Source: Branchiostoma belcheri (taxonomy: Eukaryota; Chordata; Leptocardii; Amphioxiformes; Branchiostomatidae). From it: a DNA stretch of 64,000 nucleotides. Below are positions 31,743 to 44,739 of the stretch, piece after piece. The translations under genes and the position numbers were made by a program. The stretch covers positions 482,560 to 546,559 of the forward strand of contig NW_017804487.1 of NCBI RefSeq assembly GCF_001625305.1. The letters run 5' to 3'. The notes under the pieces were generated by a model. That model was not told where the DNA came from. It did not search any database and worked only from the letters and a program-made list of their open reading frames with translations. Every line of letters starts with the position of its first letter. Position 1 is the stretch's first letter.

Positions 31743-32020
31743 TACATCTAATTAAAGATGAAGAATCTAGTTGCGATGTAAAACGATAGCTCATTGGCTG
31801 AGGCACAGTAGCTTGGTTATTCAGGTATGTCTAGTCTACTCCATTATCCTTGTCATTTTCCTCTTCACTTATGTTTAAAAAATCAGCTTCTTTTTTTTTC
31901 CTAATTTGAACTTTGATGAATTTATTTTTCAATCCAGATTTGAGCCTACCGATGCCACATTATTTAAATAACGTTTGTACAATGGCTAGGATAATAACCG
32001 AAACCTAAGTTATACTTTAA

Positions 32021-32375
32021 AGGCATCCAATGCGATTTCAGAGCAGCAAAACTGGAAATATTCTGAATAAGGCAATCTTTATGATATTGACACGTACTTC
32101 TTCACATTAGCACATTTCAATCATTTCATACTTTAGGTACTTAAAACTGGACAAACAAGCCCCAAGATGAGTTCTTTATTTTCTGGGTGGTACCCTAAAA
32201 ATCAGCCAAGGGCCCTTCAAGTAACCATTCTCCGTCAGAATTCTAGGTATTTTTGCTCCATGAGGGTTAATATACAATGAGGTAGTGTAGTTTCAACTCA
32301 GTATGTAGATAAATGACTAGAATATTGACTTTGAAAAATCGTGTTTCCAAGCCCTAAAAACTGCAATGGATGCCT
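32021..32375 (-). mobile_element. MITE family A copy
   Basis: TTAA at 32017-32020 and 32376-32379. Ends AGGCATCCAATGCGATTTCA and CTGCAATGGATGCCT. It is the reverse orientation of 22886-23226. Confidence 0.9.
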
Positions 32376-32379
32376 TTAA

Positions 32380-35300
32380 GAAAACTCTCTGAAGAATAAC
32401 ATAAGTCTCTCTATGTTGTTACCCTGGCGTAACTAACTGAGCCATCACACTAAATGTTTCTCAAGTTTTCGCTATTTGACAGCCCATTGTGGACTGTATG
32501 GAAGAAATGGACCAAGAAATGAAGCCTCAGTATTAAGACATGTGGTCCGTGCAATCCTGATTACGTGCTGACGTCTTTATTCCAACCGTCAGCGCGGGCC
32601 ATTTTGGATTCTGTGAAAAGTCGCCCGCGTTCTTTAAAAAAAAAAAGCCACCGTAACCCTATTTTGCGCGTCGGTAAAGACACCATGGCACCCCGACCCT
32701 ACTGTATTATGAAGCCTGGCCTGGGTTTGAATGGTATCGGAATGGGGGGTGTTCACCTCAAGCCATTTCCCGTGGCTCCGGTCTTATCGCCGGTCGACTC
32801 GGACCAATTTCTGTGGTGTCAAGTCCTCTCCGAGAAGACCTCCATCATCTAACTTCCAGCCCGACCACGCCGCGTCAAACAAAACACTTTCTGACTGCTG
32901 GATACGACCGCGCAAAACTTTGTATCATCTTCAATTATAGGCGATGTTACGTACGTACGCGCTAGCGCCGTGTGGTATTGATATTCTTTGCTCATACGCG
33001 GTATGACTTCGTAGCTGCTCTCATAAGTAACTCTGAATCCCTAATTTGTTCGCGAATTGTTGGCGTATGAATGTCATCAGGTATTACTCACGCTCCCTTT
33101 CCCCCTTTATCGCCGCCACAGGGGGAGCCTATAATCTTCGATCCTGAATAAGCAAACCGCACAAGAATCACAGAAAGCCAACTCTCGGGCTCTCTTTATC
33201 ACTTCCTTCATATTCCGGAGTACAAGCCGGTATCACAACCCCTTCTAATGTGACGAATGGTCCGACGCAAACGGCGAAAATTAAGTTTTCTTATCGCGTT
33301 ATTGCTGAAGGGACTCCTTTCGTACGGGATGATTGCGCCATCTGTCTCCGTCCCAAGCAACAAAAAACTCCCAGTCAATACGCACGGCGTAATTGTCGGG
33401 TGCTCTTCGGGAGCCAAACAGTTAACAATCCCGACTTTCCAGGGCCATGGAGAAATTACAGGTTGGAGCGTGAACAATCTGAATATTATCTCTGCTTGAC
33501 AAACCTCGGCGACTATTAGGATCGCGCCTGGGGCCACGCTAAATCACCTCTTTCACAGTCATAATTATGCGGTCAATCGAAGCTCAAAAGTTGCCACTAT
33601 AACTACGTCTTCCTCTGCGTAAGTGGCAATTTTGGCATTATCTCTCTCTCCCATGCCCATCCTCTGCGGACGGCGGATCTGCGGCGTGCAGAGATCTCGC
33701 TACTCCCTGAAGTGGACCATAATTAAGAGATAGGTTAGTCCATCAACGCAGTCATTAAGCGCGGGTAATTTGTTTTCGGGGTGTTCAGAACGTCCTTTTC
33801 TTACAAAGGGACTTTTTAACAACAGAACTCGCTCGACCGGGCTACCGAACACGAACCAACGTTTCAGCAGATTTCAAACGCGCCCCCCCTGCCAAAAAAA
33901 AAAAAACGATTGACATTTTGAACAGTAACCCCGTGGTCTCTGAGGCGCTACATTCTAACTGTAAAATAACCCGACTTGTATATTGGGGGGAGAAAGTCTC
34001 CAGTGGATTGCAACGCGAAGGAAAAGGATATACATCAGAATTCCACAGTAAATGCTTCTAACAAGGCGATTCTAAAGACCGCTTTTTTACCTCCGGGCAA
34101 CTTGTGATCACCAAGGACCTCTCTATTTCCCTTTCAAAAAGAGAAAGCCACATGTGTCGTGTGCGCAACGAAAGCAATTACATATTTTTCTCTCTCTGAA
34201 AAGTTAAGGTGAACGAAATGCTAGTAATTCCTACCGGGGAAGTGATACAGGTTCTTACGGGGTATTAAGGGTGGATTTCGGGGAGGGTTTCTCTCACATT
34301 TTGCGGCGCAGTTATCCAGATTCTCCCGGCTCCATCGCTACATCATAACGTTCTTTAGTTGGCCAAACGGTCGCTTATCTCTTGCGATGGTGCCTGCCAA
34401 TATTGCCACACGTTAAGATAACCATCGCGCGTTTTCCGCCCGTCGCATTCAGGGGGAAATGAAAAACGCAGCCATCTACAGAGACGCCAGCTATACAATA
34501 CAGTTTACACACACTCAAAACCATTTCAAGCTGTCCCAGTTGAACTGTGATTTATTATAAGGAAAGATATCAAAAACTTTTTCCTTCCCGCGCGCGGCCA
34601 ACTTTTTTTTTCAAATCACAGATAGTGTTTCAAATGGAACCGTGTCAATGTACGCGCGTTTTCCCCCAGTTTTTGCCTTAATTGCTTTACCAACACGCTC
34701 CAAGCAGTTTGGTAACACTCCTAGTCCTTGTATCCAATCATGCAAGGACAGGCTTTAGCCCCGCGATTCACAAAGTCCCTTGCATATTTGTCTCCAAGAC
34801 AGCCCTTCGCTTGTTAGATCCTCTAAAGGCCTATAATTTAGCTATTACGGCGATCACGACTTGCTATTACTGCTCTCCGAAGCGACAAATAAAAATCGCG
34901 GCGAACAAAAACTGGATATCCCCTAAAGTCCCGCTCGCGCCCTCTCCACCGACTGGGAAGGTAAAAAGGTGTGGTAAAAGCCGTGGCATGAATATTGTAA
35001 GAGGCGGGGAGCGGGAAGGGGGACACGGTGCACATATGACAACCACTGATACGGCGACACCGCCGGCACTCCACAAAAGGCGACCAAATTGTTGTAACCA
35101 ATTGATGAGCGGCTGAACTTTCTCCGGCTTATGAAAGAAAACTGAAAGCCAAATTAGTGTAATTTGTAGCATTTGTGCAGCGGGTCTCTAGAGGAAGTGG
35201 CAGCCGGGGACGGATAATTGACATGTAGCGATGACACATATAGGGCAGGCTGGAGGTAGGTCTGAACGTTATAGGGAAGGGGAAGGGGGGTTTAATTACA

Positions 35301-35403
35301 CTTACACACAGAAATAAACGTTACGGTCCGACTACAAAATATCAAACAAGACACAGGAGTCGCCATGTCATGCTCCGACGCCATTCCCTTGTACATAGGC
35401 CAA
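32380..35403. other. Unique GC-richer DNA, candidate regulatory blocks
   Basis: No repeats beyond simple A-runs and no recognised exon. 33200-33780 is open in several frames on both strands without family similarity and has homeodomain-type words (CATAATTAAGAGATAGG, GTCATTAAGCGCGGG). This is what conserved non-coding DNA often looks like. Functional status is unknown. Confidence 0.3.
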
Positions 35404-35407
35404 CACA

Positions 35408-35947
35408 GAAGAACTTTATTGCACGGCAAATGCACATGGTACAATGTATGGCAAACTACATAAAGAAAGTAACAAACAATAAAATAAATGTGTTGAATAG
35501 GACCTAATGTCGAATAAAACCTAACATATCTATATCATAATTATTCAAATAATAAGGAATAGCACAATCTTTGACAAAGTGATACAATCGAGTGGGCTAA
35601 TCACAAGTTTCGGCATTTTTTCTAATAGCAAAGCAATCCTTTATATATCTACCTATTTTTGCGTTGTGGGGACCATTCCATGTAAAGATATATCCAAATA
35701 TGTCTCCAACATCGAGACTCTTGAAATCTATTGAACTTGATTCGAGAAATGTAAATAGCTTGTTACGTATAACATCATATTTGGTACATTCCATTACAAA
35801 ATGAAGTTCATTTTCTATATGCTTTGGACAAAATGGACAGAACCTTTGGTCAGGGGCTATATTGTAATATCTACCTGTTTCAACATTCAATTTATGGCTA
35901 CTGATTCTTAATATCTCTAACGCTTTACCCATTTCTGACACAAACAA
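35408..35947 (-). mobile_element. LINE Y: C-terminal reverse-transcriptase polyprotein fragment and 3' UTR
   Basis: The frame 35947-35597 encodes 116 residues. They include LNVETGRYYNIAPDQRFCPF, a C-P-F-C...H-F-V-M-E-C zinc-knuckle-like zf-RVT motif, and a C-terminus ending KNAETCD. These are hallmarks of the 3' end of jockey/CR1-type polyproteins. A 3' UTR ends at 35408 in GCAATAAAGTTCTTC on the minus strand. The coding region is 5'-truncated. Confidence 0.85.
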
Positions 35948-36379
35948 CTGATGTTATCTTTACTCCATCTTCGTCTAACTTTTAATACAGCACAAAACTA
36001 TGGGAAAATGGATAGACATATATGTTGACTAGAGTTATCATTTTATCATATTCTCAACCAAAAGACAGTCTTATATTAACAAACAATGCCATTCTAGCAT
36101 TTCCTCATAAATTATGCAACTAAGGTCCTGATTTGAATACATTATGTTTAGTGATGTTCACCTTCACTCAACTTTCAAATACCACAAGTATGAAATTCCA
36201 GGCAGTTATCTTTACATAATTATAAAATTTTCTCATTGATTATGCAAATTAAGTCCTCATTTACATAATCAATATCTGTCTGTGTTTCTCATATTCTCAA
36301 TTACCAATGTCACAAGCTTCAATAGTCCAACCATGGAATGAAGCTGGTTTATAGAATATCCCCATAAATTATGCAAATT

Positions 36380-36767
36380 ACATCCATATTTGCGTAATTG
36401 TCAAATAATTATATCAAGCATCACATAAGCTACCTACACACCAAAAATCACGACGATCCGTCAACCGGTTCTTGAGTTACATTGAGTTGAATATTTTCAA
36501 ACATATAGTCCTGTAGTTCCAGAGCAAGCCGCTAGGGGGCCCAAACTCACGTCACTTCTTCCCCAGCACAAGAGCTACCTACCATCCAAATTTCGTCACC
36601 CTAGCATGTCTAGATCATGAGATATCAAAACCGGAAGTGCAGCTGCAGTACCATAACAAGCCGCTAGGAGGTCCAAAATCTAATCATTTTGAGGTCTCAT
36701 CAAGACCTACCCACCTACCAAGTATCAAGACAATCCACCAAGGCCTTCTAAAGTTATCGTGTTTACA

Positions 36768-36807
<40 letters not shown>

Positions 36808-36843
36808 AACGCCTCTGAAAACATAACCTTCTTGGCGAAGGTA
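36380..36843 (+). repeat. Interspersed repeat with about 130-bp internal units and (AC)n
   Basis: AGCAAGCCGCTAGGGGGCCC at about 36523 recurs as AACAAGCCGCTAGGAGGTCC at about 36655, each followed by a CTACC..CCAA(A/G)T(A/T)TC block. The repeat then has GTTTACAGACACACACAC, (AC)n at 36769-36800, and GAAAACATAACCTTCTTGGC. It is an unclassified element that sits between the two inverted LINE Y ends. Confidence 0.7.
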
Positions 36844-36844
36844 A

Positions 36845-37133
36845 ATATATCTTTACATGTAATGGTCCCCACAACGCAAAAATAGGTAGATATATATAAA
36901 GGAATGCTTTGTTATTAGAAAAAATACCGAAACTTGTGATTAGCCCACTCGATTGTAACACTTTATCAAAGACTTGTGTTATCCCTTATTATTTGAATAA
37001 TTATGATATAGATATGTTAGGTTTTATTAGACATTAGGTCTTATTCAACACACTTATTTTATTGTTGTTGCTCTCTTTATGTAGTTTGCCATACATTGTA
37101 CCATGTGCAATTGTCGTGCAATAAAGTTCTTCT
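36845..37133 (+). mobile_element. LINE Y, second 5'-truncated copy, inverted to the first
   Basis: The last codons (RKNTETCD then TAG) and the 3' UTR match 35408-35693 in inverse orientation over nearly the same length. It ends GTGCAATAAAGTTCTTC. Confidence 0.85.
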
Positions 37134-38224
37134 TATGTTGAAATGGGGTTCACTGTATGGTAAATTGTTAGACAAATGTATTGTTTGCAAAATGTCTCTG
37201 GGTATTTAATTTTCTAGAATGTGAACATGTCCCCTCTCTTTTTGTTTTTGAAATATTAAAAAAGATTATTTGAAAAGAAAAAAAACTTCATCTACATTAT
37301 AATGTAATCCATGTTTCATATATTTTGTATCACGTATATTATATAGGTCCCTTGGTCATTGTGATGTATTTTTTTAACAAGTATTGTACGAATCATAAAC
37401 ATAGTATTTAGTCATAAGTTAAATAAAAGTCCTTAGCATTGTTATAAGCAATATGACGTACGTGTCAGCCATTTACTACTAACCAAGACGTTTCCATACA
37501 TTGTAACTTTTACAATTCTTGTGCAATAAAGTTTGATATGATTTATGATCTATTGTCTGATTTCATTTCTCGTCTTTTCACTTTCAAAATGAAATTGTTT
37601 TGTAATCAAATGATAAAACAAGTTGTTGACTTGATATATGTAGAATCAATGTAAGGTGTACAAGTGGAGGAAGAGAAAACGAACTAGAATTTCACATTAA
37701 GATAATGTGATCATATTGCAGATTTGAATATTTCAATATTAAAAATCATAGTGATACAATAAAAAAATGTCACAAAATAAAAATACTTATATATGAAGTA
37801 AGATATGGGAAAAGTGTGCAAAGGACTATGGGAAGTCTACATTTACGTCATCAACACATATTACATAATGAGGTATAAGAAATATTTCAAATTTGATAAA
37901 AACTAAAATTACACATAATAACATGAGACAAAGTACCACATGGTAAAATCATTATCAATACCCAATATGTCAAAATTGTACTGGTTTGATTATGTTAGAA
38001 ATTAGAGGCAGAACAACAACGTAATTGTATCATTATACAAAATTTGTTTTCTATTTGTAAGATTGCAATGTTTATCATGATATAATCAGAGTGAAATGGT
38101 GACGATTATGATATGATACTGAAAAAATTGGGGAACCTTTTATTTTTAGATATAATAATTGTAACTGTAACGACACCTCGTACACTCAATTCTATGTATC
38201 GTACTTGAATAAAAAAAACTTCTT
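37134..38224. other. AT-rich intergenic DNA
   Basis: Very AT-rich. It contains at 37490-37530 a third, diverged LINE Y-like 3' tail (CATACATTGTAACTTTTACA, TTGTGCAATAAAGTTTG). No gene seen. Confidence 0.4.
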
Positions 38225-38447
38225 CAGGGAGGCAAAATTTAAAAAAAAAGTATATATTCTAGATGAGGAAATCTGTCTGATATTGACATTTTACTGCCAT
38301 TTCTTGGCACAATTTCGGCATAATTTCACACATGCACTTGAAGCATTTGAAATAGCTCCAATACAAGCTACAAAAATTACGAGAAATATGACTTTGAAAT
38401 TGAGCTTTACTGTGCCCTGCAATCGCTATGGATACTTTTTTTAAAGC
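38225..38447 (+). mobile_element. MITE family B copy, 5'-truncated
   Basis: GGGAGGCAAAATTTAAAA, TTCTAGATGAGGAAATCTG, TGATATTGACATTTTACTGC and an end CCTGCAATCGCTATGGATAC. It matches 8913-9595 and 15237-15440. Confidence 0.7.
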
Positions 38448-38511
38448 CAACTTAAAGAGAGTTCGAATCATCGGTAATAAGTCCGAGTGCCTATGTCTAC
38501 ATGTACTTTAA

Positions 38512-38851
38512 AGGCATCCAATGTGATTTCAGGGCACCAAAATTGGAAATATTCTGAATAATACAAACTTTGTGATATTCACACATACTGCTTCACATTA
38601 GCATCAGCAGAGAGTTAGAATTTTATACTTTAGGGGCGTTTAAAACAGCAAACACAAGCTCCAAGATGAGTCCTTTATTTTCTGAGTGGCCCAGGGCCCT
38701 TCCAGTAAGCATGTTCCGTCAGAATTTTTGCTCCATGACAGTCAATATACCATGATTGGGACAGTGTGGTTTCAGCTCACTATGTAGATAAGTGACTAGA
38801 ATATTGACTTTGAAAAATCGGGTTTCCAAGCTCTAAAACCTGCACTGGATG
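38512..38851 (-). mobile_element. MITE family A copy, right end truncated
   Basis: TTAA at 38508-38511 precedes AGGCATCCAATGTGATTTCA. The right end reads CCTGCACTGGATGCA and then switches to Penelope-like/LINE sequence (CCAACACAGATGGACTTTCA) without the closing TTAA. Confidence 0.8.
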
Positions 38852-39044
38852 CAGTGACATTTCCCCAACACAGATGGACTTTCATGTTATGCAGTAATCT
38901 GTTTGTGTGGACAAGGCTAAAACTTTTTGATCTTGTTTGATCCCCTGATGATATGTAAGCCGATATGTTTTGAACTGTGGAAGTGTTGTGCTTATGAGTA
39001 GGTCTCTGAGACCACTACCACTCCTGTCCATGTTTAGTATAGTT

Positions 39045-39320
39045 GTATCTGTATCGATATAGCCGGTATAACCGCCCTTCGGCGTAACACACCAGCTTCG
39101 CAGGCACGTGGCGTGGCGGCAGCTAGCTATATCACACCGAACGACTTGTTTCACTCAATCTTTGCACATTTGATTGCAAGAGCACTAGTTGTTTAAGCTT
39201 TCTAGTGATGATGCCCCAACTGTGCTTGGTGGCAACGAGTTCCAGTCTACGATAATTCTGGGGAAATACGAGTTTTTGAATACCTCAATTCTTGGTTGTA
39301 CTGACAACGACCAACTACTT
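39045..39320 (-). mobile_element. LINE X 3' end, minus strand
   Basis: The minus-strand reading has GACTGGAACTCGTTGCCACC, AGCACAGTTGGGGCATCATC (coding remnant W-N-S-L-P-P-S-T-V-G), then ACAAGTCGTTCGGTGTGATA, CGCCGAAGGGCGG, TTATACCGGC and a short GATACAG tail. Confidence 0.8.
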
Positions 39321-42300
39321 CCTAAACTACCAACACCACCCAAAGTTTGCTGCTTGAACGAGCTTTTGAAAAGTTCTAAACATTCCTGGAAACGGCCCTT
39401 CCACTAAGTTTACGGGGACTATTTTGGTCGAACATCTGTCGACCTCTCCGGAAAAAATGACCGTGAATGACAAAAATGGCGAGTCCCGTGGATAAAACAG
39501 CGCGACATTTACGCCTGGAGCCGCGGCGTAACTGCGCTGTTCCATCCCGGGCGAAAATTGAGGAAAATGAGGTGGTGTCGGACCCCGCAGGTCTTATCCC
39601 TTTAACCATAACATCCTGTCTGGGTAATTATGGACGCCGCAATCCGTAACTATCAGATACAACAAGAGGGTGATACCAGACCCGAGACAACTTAATCTAC
39701 AAGAGAGGAGAAAATGGCGCTTACGGGGGTCCGAGGGACGTCAGTGTAATTTCCACGGCGTACGTTTCACCCCCCCCCCTCCCATCCCTTTTTTACGGCT
39801 AGAAAAACTGAAACGCTTGGATGGCCTAACATATGCCATTTGTGGACCATTTGGATACACTCCCCAAACACACGTCCCCCCTTGGGTACGAAAACTGAAC
39901 CGCCCGTATTTCAGCAAGTGTGTTATTTTTGCATCAGAAATTTTGTAAGCCTAATACCACAAATCTGCGAAATATTCATTCCTGCGAGCCGGGTGCTTTG
40001 TTCGGGACAAATTTTCTGGCACCGGGGTCACGACGCCGGCTTTGAAACTGAGAGTTTGGGTCAGAGTCGATCGTTCTGCCAGGAAATTTCAGCGATGCCG
40101 ACACATCAAGCAGCTATGTGCAATTCTCCGTACGAACAACTACAGTATACTACACCGCTCCGTCTACTAGAAAAACCGCGCATGATTTCCTAACGTCGCG
40201 TGCAAAGAACCAACTTTGAAGCCGTGAAACGAAGTCGGAAGTATTTCTAATCCTTTCCGTTTGAGCGTTTAGTGTGTTTGTGTTGGTGTGGAGTGAAGTT
40301 TAAGGAGCCCCCGACACGATATAATACGTGATGCATCGTAAATTGCAGCTCGTAAAGCCGATGACAGCTTTTCTTTTGAAGCGTTAAACCATCTCACAGC
40401 CCGCAACAGGTGGACGCGGTGTCCGGTAATGTTACCCGCGCACCATCCCTGCACAGACATCGGGCCGCTAAAAACTCTCTCTCCGACGACGGTACTTTCC
40501 GAAACCCGATCCGCGGGCGGCCTACTGCGCACGGCCCGGCTCTCCTGTCGTTTAAGATGCGAGGTATTTCACTGTACGCGCTTTTAATGGACATGTTCTG
40601 CCGAGTCCACAGCAGATAAGACGACTTGACAGCCACATCTGTTGTCCCCCGCCGTGCTCTAACCGTAACGCACATGCCCCGAATACAGCCAGCCCCGCCT
40701 GATATCTCCGTCGCCAGTTGAATTAGAATCGTCGGCTGCAGGCATCCCAATAATCAACAACACCCAGAACCAGCCAGGAAACCCAGCGGAGATCATGTGT
40801 TTCGCGTCCTCCAGGCCAGCCCAGGCTAAAATTAAATGCAAAGTTGAGTAATTGTGTTTTAATTGATGTTAATGGGCCCAGGATCCTCGCGTTACACTGG
40901 GGGTATCACTATACATGGCGACTGGTGCCCCGCGATCTTGATTAAAGTATTAAATGCATAGTTTCCCTAATTCTCTCTCCTTCTTTTATGATCCATGAAA
41001 TTGTATATCCAAATAGATTAGCCAAGCGCGCTCCGGGCGATCCGTGATGCTAGGCCCACTCTCACCCCTCCAAACCCCGCTGTAAATACTCAGAAACAAG
41101 GGAAGGAGAGGAAAACTTGCCCGCCCTTCTCTGAATCTCGGTTCTTTTGATGCCTGCTAACCTTTTTAGTGTCAGAGTCTGACAGACTATACAGCGGCGC
41201 AGTCCGGGTCAGGCTAGCGACTGGCTGGCTTAGTCGGCGCGATAAACCTGGCGCCTCCGCGAACCGCCATCTGCCCATCCCGCCTATCTGTGAACACTAC
41301 ACGGATGCCTTCGTAATAATGTCGTTAGTGCAATTATCACTGGATAAGTGTACCACAGAACAAGCCTAACGAGGAAAGAAAAAAACAACAAGAACTTTAA
41401 ATAAAAAGGGAAGGAAAACTTCAAAGGATGAGAATGAAAAGGATCCATTTGACACGCGACTCGAACGAATCTTCCCAATTCGCATCGACGATTTGGTGAT
41501 TTCTCGCTTTAGCTGAGTGGATCCGGACGTGATCAGTTCTGCCCCGCCCGTGTGTGCGGTGGAGTGCCGACCCTCCCCGGACGTGTGCCCGGCACCCCGG
41601 CCCAGCCCTGCCCGTATGGACCTCATAAAGTACCGCATACCGTACCACTGGTCTGGAGACACTGCACTCCGGTCAAAAGGTCGTCCGACGACCTGTTTTC
41701 CCTTCTGAAAAAAAATCTAAAATATTCTTTCGTTTCAAAAAAACAACAAACATATCACTATCAGCGAGTTCTACCAGTTTCCATTTCCTTACTTGTAGAT
41801 TCTATTTGTTCCTTTCTAATGTATCTATCTATATCTTGTAGCCGTGGACGATAAATCAAAGGAATGGTCAAGAGAGCGAAGAAAAGATAAAATCTCGATA
41901 AAACATCTTGTCAGGGGGTTGCGCTGTTAATCATTAATCATGAACGATCAATCTCTTCCTGATGTTTTCCGCAGAGTTCGGGGAGAAGTTTTGACAGCAG
42001 AATGACAATAATAAATCATGTATGAAGAAGCTACATTCTGTACCATCATTTCATTTCAAGAATGACTTCTGAGAAGTGTTGTTTTTCAAGTCAGTTCCTG
42101 GGCTTTAGAGAGTAAGGTGGATTGAAGCAGATTTCCCTACTTTTTTTTTAATTTGGCGGGCGAGGGATTGTATGTTCCTCTTGTAATAGATAAAAGAAGA
42201 AGGAAGCCAGGCTGTAACACTTTTCTGTGAATACAAGTCCAGAAGGTCCCTTGTGTTGAAAATCCTATCCAAATTGGAGGCTTGGTGTTCTCTATGTGTA

Positions 42301-44395
42301 CAGTTCCTAGATCTGTCTACTGCTTTACTAACGAGATATATAAACCAGTTCTTCTGTCACAAAAGAAAGAAGCTCCACGTTTCTTTCTACCGTGTCGTCT
42401 TTTTCCTTTGTGACAGCATTCCATCTATTTTCGACCCCAATGAAAACGAATTTGGGTTAGGATATACTCGCCCTTTTGAAGGGTTTCCGCCCAGGTAGTT
42501 ACGTATACATTCAGAAAAGTCTTCTCCAAACCAATCTTTGCACTGGTGGATGAAACAAGGGGTTAAAGAGTTTACTAGAAAGAGAAAGGGTATAAAGACT
42601 TCAATCGAAGTCAGTGAGCGTAACGGGTTGGGAAATAATAAACAAAGTAATTGTTGTGTAATGACTCAGTCATTCGAAAAAAGCATCCTGTTCTTCTACA
42701 ACTGAAGATGTTCTTACAAAAGAGACTACCGCAGGAAAAGTGTGCGTAGGATACAGCTGGGTGATTTTGGGGCGGTTGTGTTTTCTTTTCAATTTCATCA
42801 ACCTCGTTTTTAACTGTCCAACAAGGGCGCCTTGTCCACCACGTGTTTGACTTCGTATGAGATTCCGAGCATATTTGTGAGCTTCCTGTAATATGTGGTT
42901 AACATGTTGAAAGAAACAATGGTTAAGGGATAAAAAGAATATAATATTACATTTTCTTGAGCCTACACTGCGGTAACTAAAAACCTTGAAGTCTTTCAGA
43001 AGTCCCGCGGGTCTGTTCGTGACAAATTGCAGGTATACGTATGATTCTGGCCTGGCCATATATGGCGGAGTAATGTCATTAATCCCGTAGCAAGCGTCAG
43101 AGTTATCTCAACGTTTGACCCGAAGTATGTACCAATTTAATTGTCGGTGTCGCGGTACTACTGGCTTCTTTCATCGAGCCGAGGGAACTAGCTTTAACAC
43201 GACACAGAAGGGGGAGGGTACAGATAGACTTCGGGGCTAGGAAAAGGTCATAATTTTTGTCATCTGCTCTCAATGATCACATGAATGACAGACGGCAAAT
43301 TGCGGGTCCTTGTGGGACGATAGTCAGCGCTAAACTAACACACGTTTTTCTCTGACGACGTTTTGGCCAGGAATACTCTACTAGGCTCTACTTCCCGTAG
43401 CGCATATTCTGTCTTGATTGCACCGGTTCTAAGGGGGCAAGGGGGCTTTTTCAGTTATCGCGGAGCTCAAGAATTCGTCGGGAATTATTTTGCTGGCTTT
43501 CTATAATTGGTTTTCTTGATCCTCTGGTTGCGAGGCTGTCTGCGGCTCGTGACATATGGTCTGTATTTATGTCGGTCACACATCCATCCCTCAACAAGTG
43601 ATATTCTCCCGGAGACCCAGAGACTTTCCCCCCGAGACTCAGACGGAATAAGTGCCGGCGAAGTGAACATGCAGCCCCATAGCCACTTCTCTTTGATACC
43701 CCCACCCCGTGGTTTTATCCGCGTCAATTGTAAACAAACAAATACAAGTGTAATTGACCACGTGTGTTGTTCTAAGCACCCTCGCCCCCTGTTGTTTAGA
43801 AGTGTTGTCGATAATGATTTGATTTCTATTCTTTTTCTTTTAGTTGCTAATTTATAGGCGATAGTATCACAACTCAGCGTTCGCGGCGCTTTTGAAGTTG
43901 GGAGATTAGGTGTTTCAGTACATTGTCATGCATTCGGGACTCCTTAAATCCTAATTACCTCTCAATTAACGCAACAAACAAAATGACTAGTCGAGACTCT
44001 CTTTCTTGTGTATATACGCCATGTGCAGAAATTTATAGCCGGTCAACGTTGGCGTCTGGAGTAAATCTAGCGAGAAATTGTACGACTTTCTTTGGGGGCG
44101 AATTTTGCGGAAGTTCACAGCGGGACGCTAGGCTGGTTTCGTGAGAGAGAAATGTGCGGACCGTACCGTGACAGTGTCCCCTTTCCGCTCCCCTCCCCAC
44201 CACACATGTATTAAAAACCTATCCACTCATTCTGCTAATTACAGTGAAATGGGATATATCACGGGTTACCGTCACACGCTCTAAAAAGATATCACCTCGT
44301 GTGGAAAGGAAACGGAATCGCAAAATATGACTAGATTTGGGGTCAGCGGAAGTGAGAATTTGTCAAGAATGTGTCTGCTAGAATAAGCTACAATG
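39321..44395. other. 5 kb of unique DNA upstream of Msx
   Basis: No transposon copies recognised over about 5 kb, unlike the left half. GC-rich blocks at 39440-39760, 40260-40820 and 41130-41700 are open in several frames on both strands but without protein family similarity. Their position beside Msx makes them candidate cis-regulatory DNA. Confidence 0.35.
42670..43059 (-). CDS. Unassigned open frame, 129 codons
   Basis: Open from an ATG at 43059 to TGA at 42672. The distal 70 residues are basic (QLKTRLMKLKRKHNRPK) and are preceded by a fair acceptor (CATATTACAG at about 42890), so they could be a terminal exon. I recognise no domain. By length alone this could be chance in GC-moderate DNA. 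Confidence 0.12.
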   Translation of the reverse strand: MARPESYVYLQFVTNRPAGLLKDFKVFSYRSVGSRKCNIIFFLSLNHCFFQHVNHILQEAHKYARNLIRSQTRGGQGALVGQLKTRLMKLKRKHNRPKITQLYPTHTFPAVVSFVRTSSVVEEQDAFFE

Positions 44396-44592
44396 TAGCC
44401 TCTACCAGGCACCGCGGATCGCTGGAAAAATACTAGAAATTGGCCGAAATAAAGGAATAATATACCAGGGGAGGTAGTCGGCCAGAGAAGATCCAATTCG
44501 CGACCCACGGCTACCTTTCCTGGTATATTATTCCTTTATTTCGGCCCATTTCTACTATTTTTCCTGCGATCCGCGGTGCCTGGTAGAGGCTA
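44396..44592. mobile_element. TAGCCT foldback element, family E copy 2
   Basis: TAGCCTCTACCAGGCACCGC at the left and GCGGTGCCTGGTAGAGGCTA at the right, with long arms containing AATAAAGGAATAATATACCA. Flanks GCTACAATG (44387-44395) and GCTACGTTG (44593-44601) agree at 7 of 9 positions. It is 1.3 kb upstream of the Msx start. Confidence 0.88.
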
Positions 44593-44739
44593 GCTACGTT
44601 GCACAAAAGTAGTACTAAGAGATGAGTCGCTGTACACATGTAACAGATGGGACGGTGGTGTGGATGGTGGGAAGACCTACAACTGACCCACAAGACGCCA
44701 TAAAACACTTATCTTCCTGAATGAACCCTTATTATGAAC

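Noticed and set aside
33208..33537. 109-codon minus-strand frame with two overlapping plus-strand frames
   Set aside because: Mutually overlapping frames without a domain; more likely non-coding GC-richer DNA.
36684..36961. Val/Cys- and Thr/His-rich frames
   Set aside because: Products of the (AC)n microsatellite.
39327..39609. Minus-strand frames next to a LINE end
   Set aside because: No domain, and they extend out of a LINE X 3' end into unique DNA.
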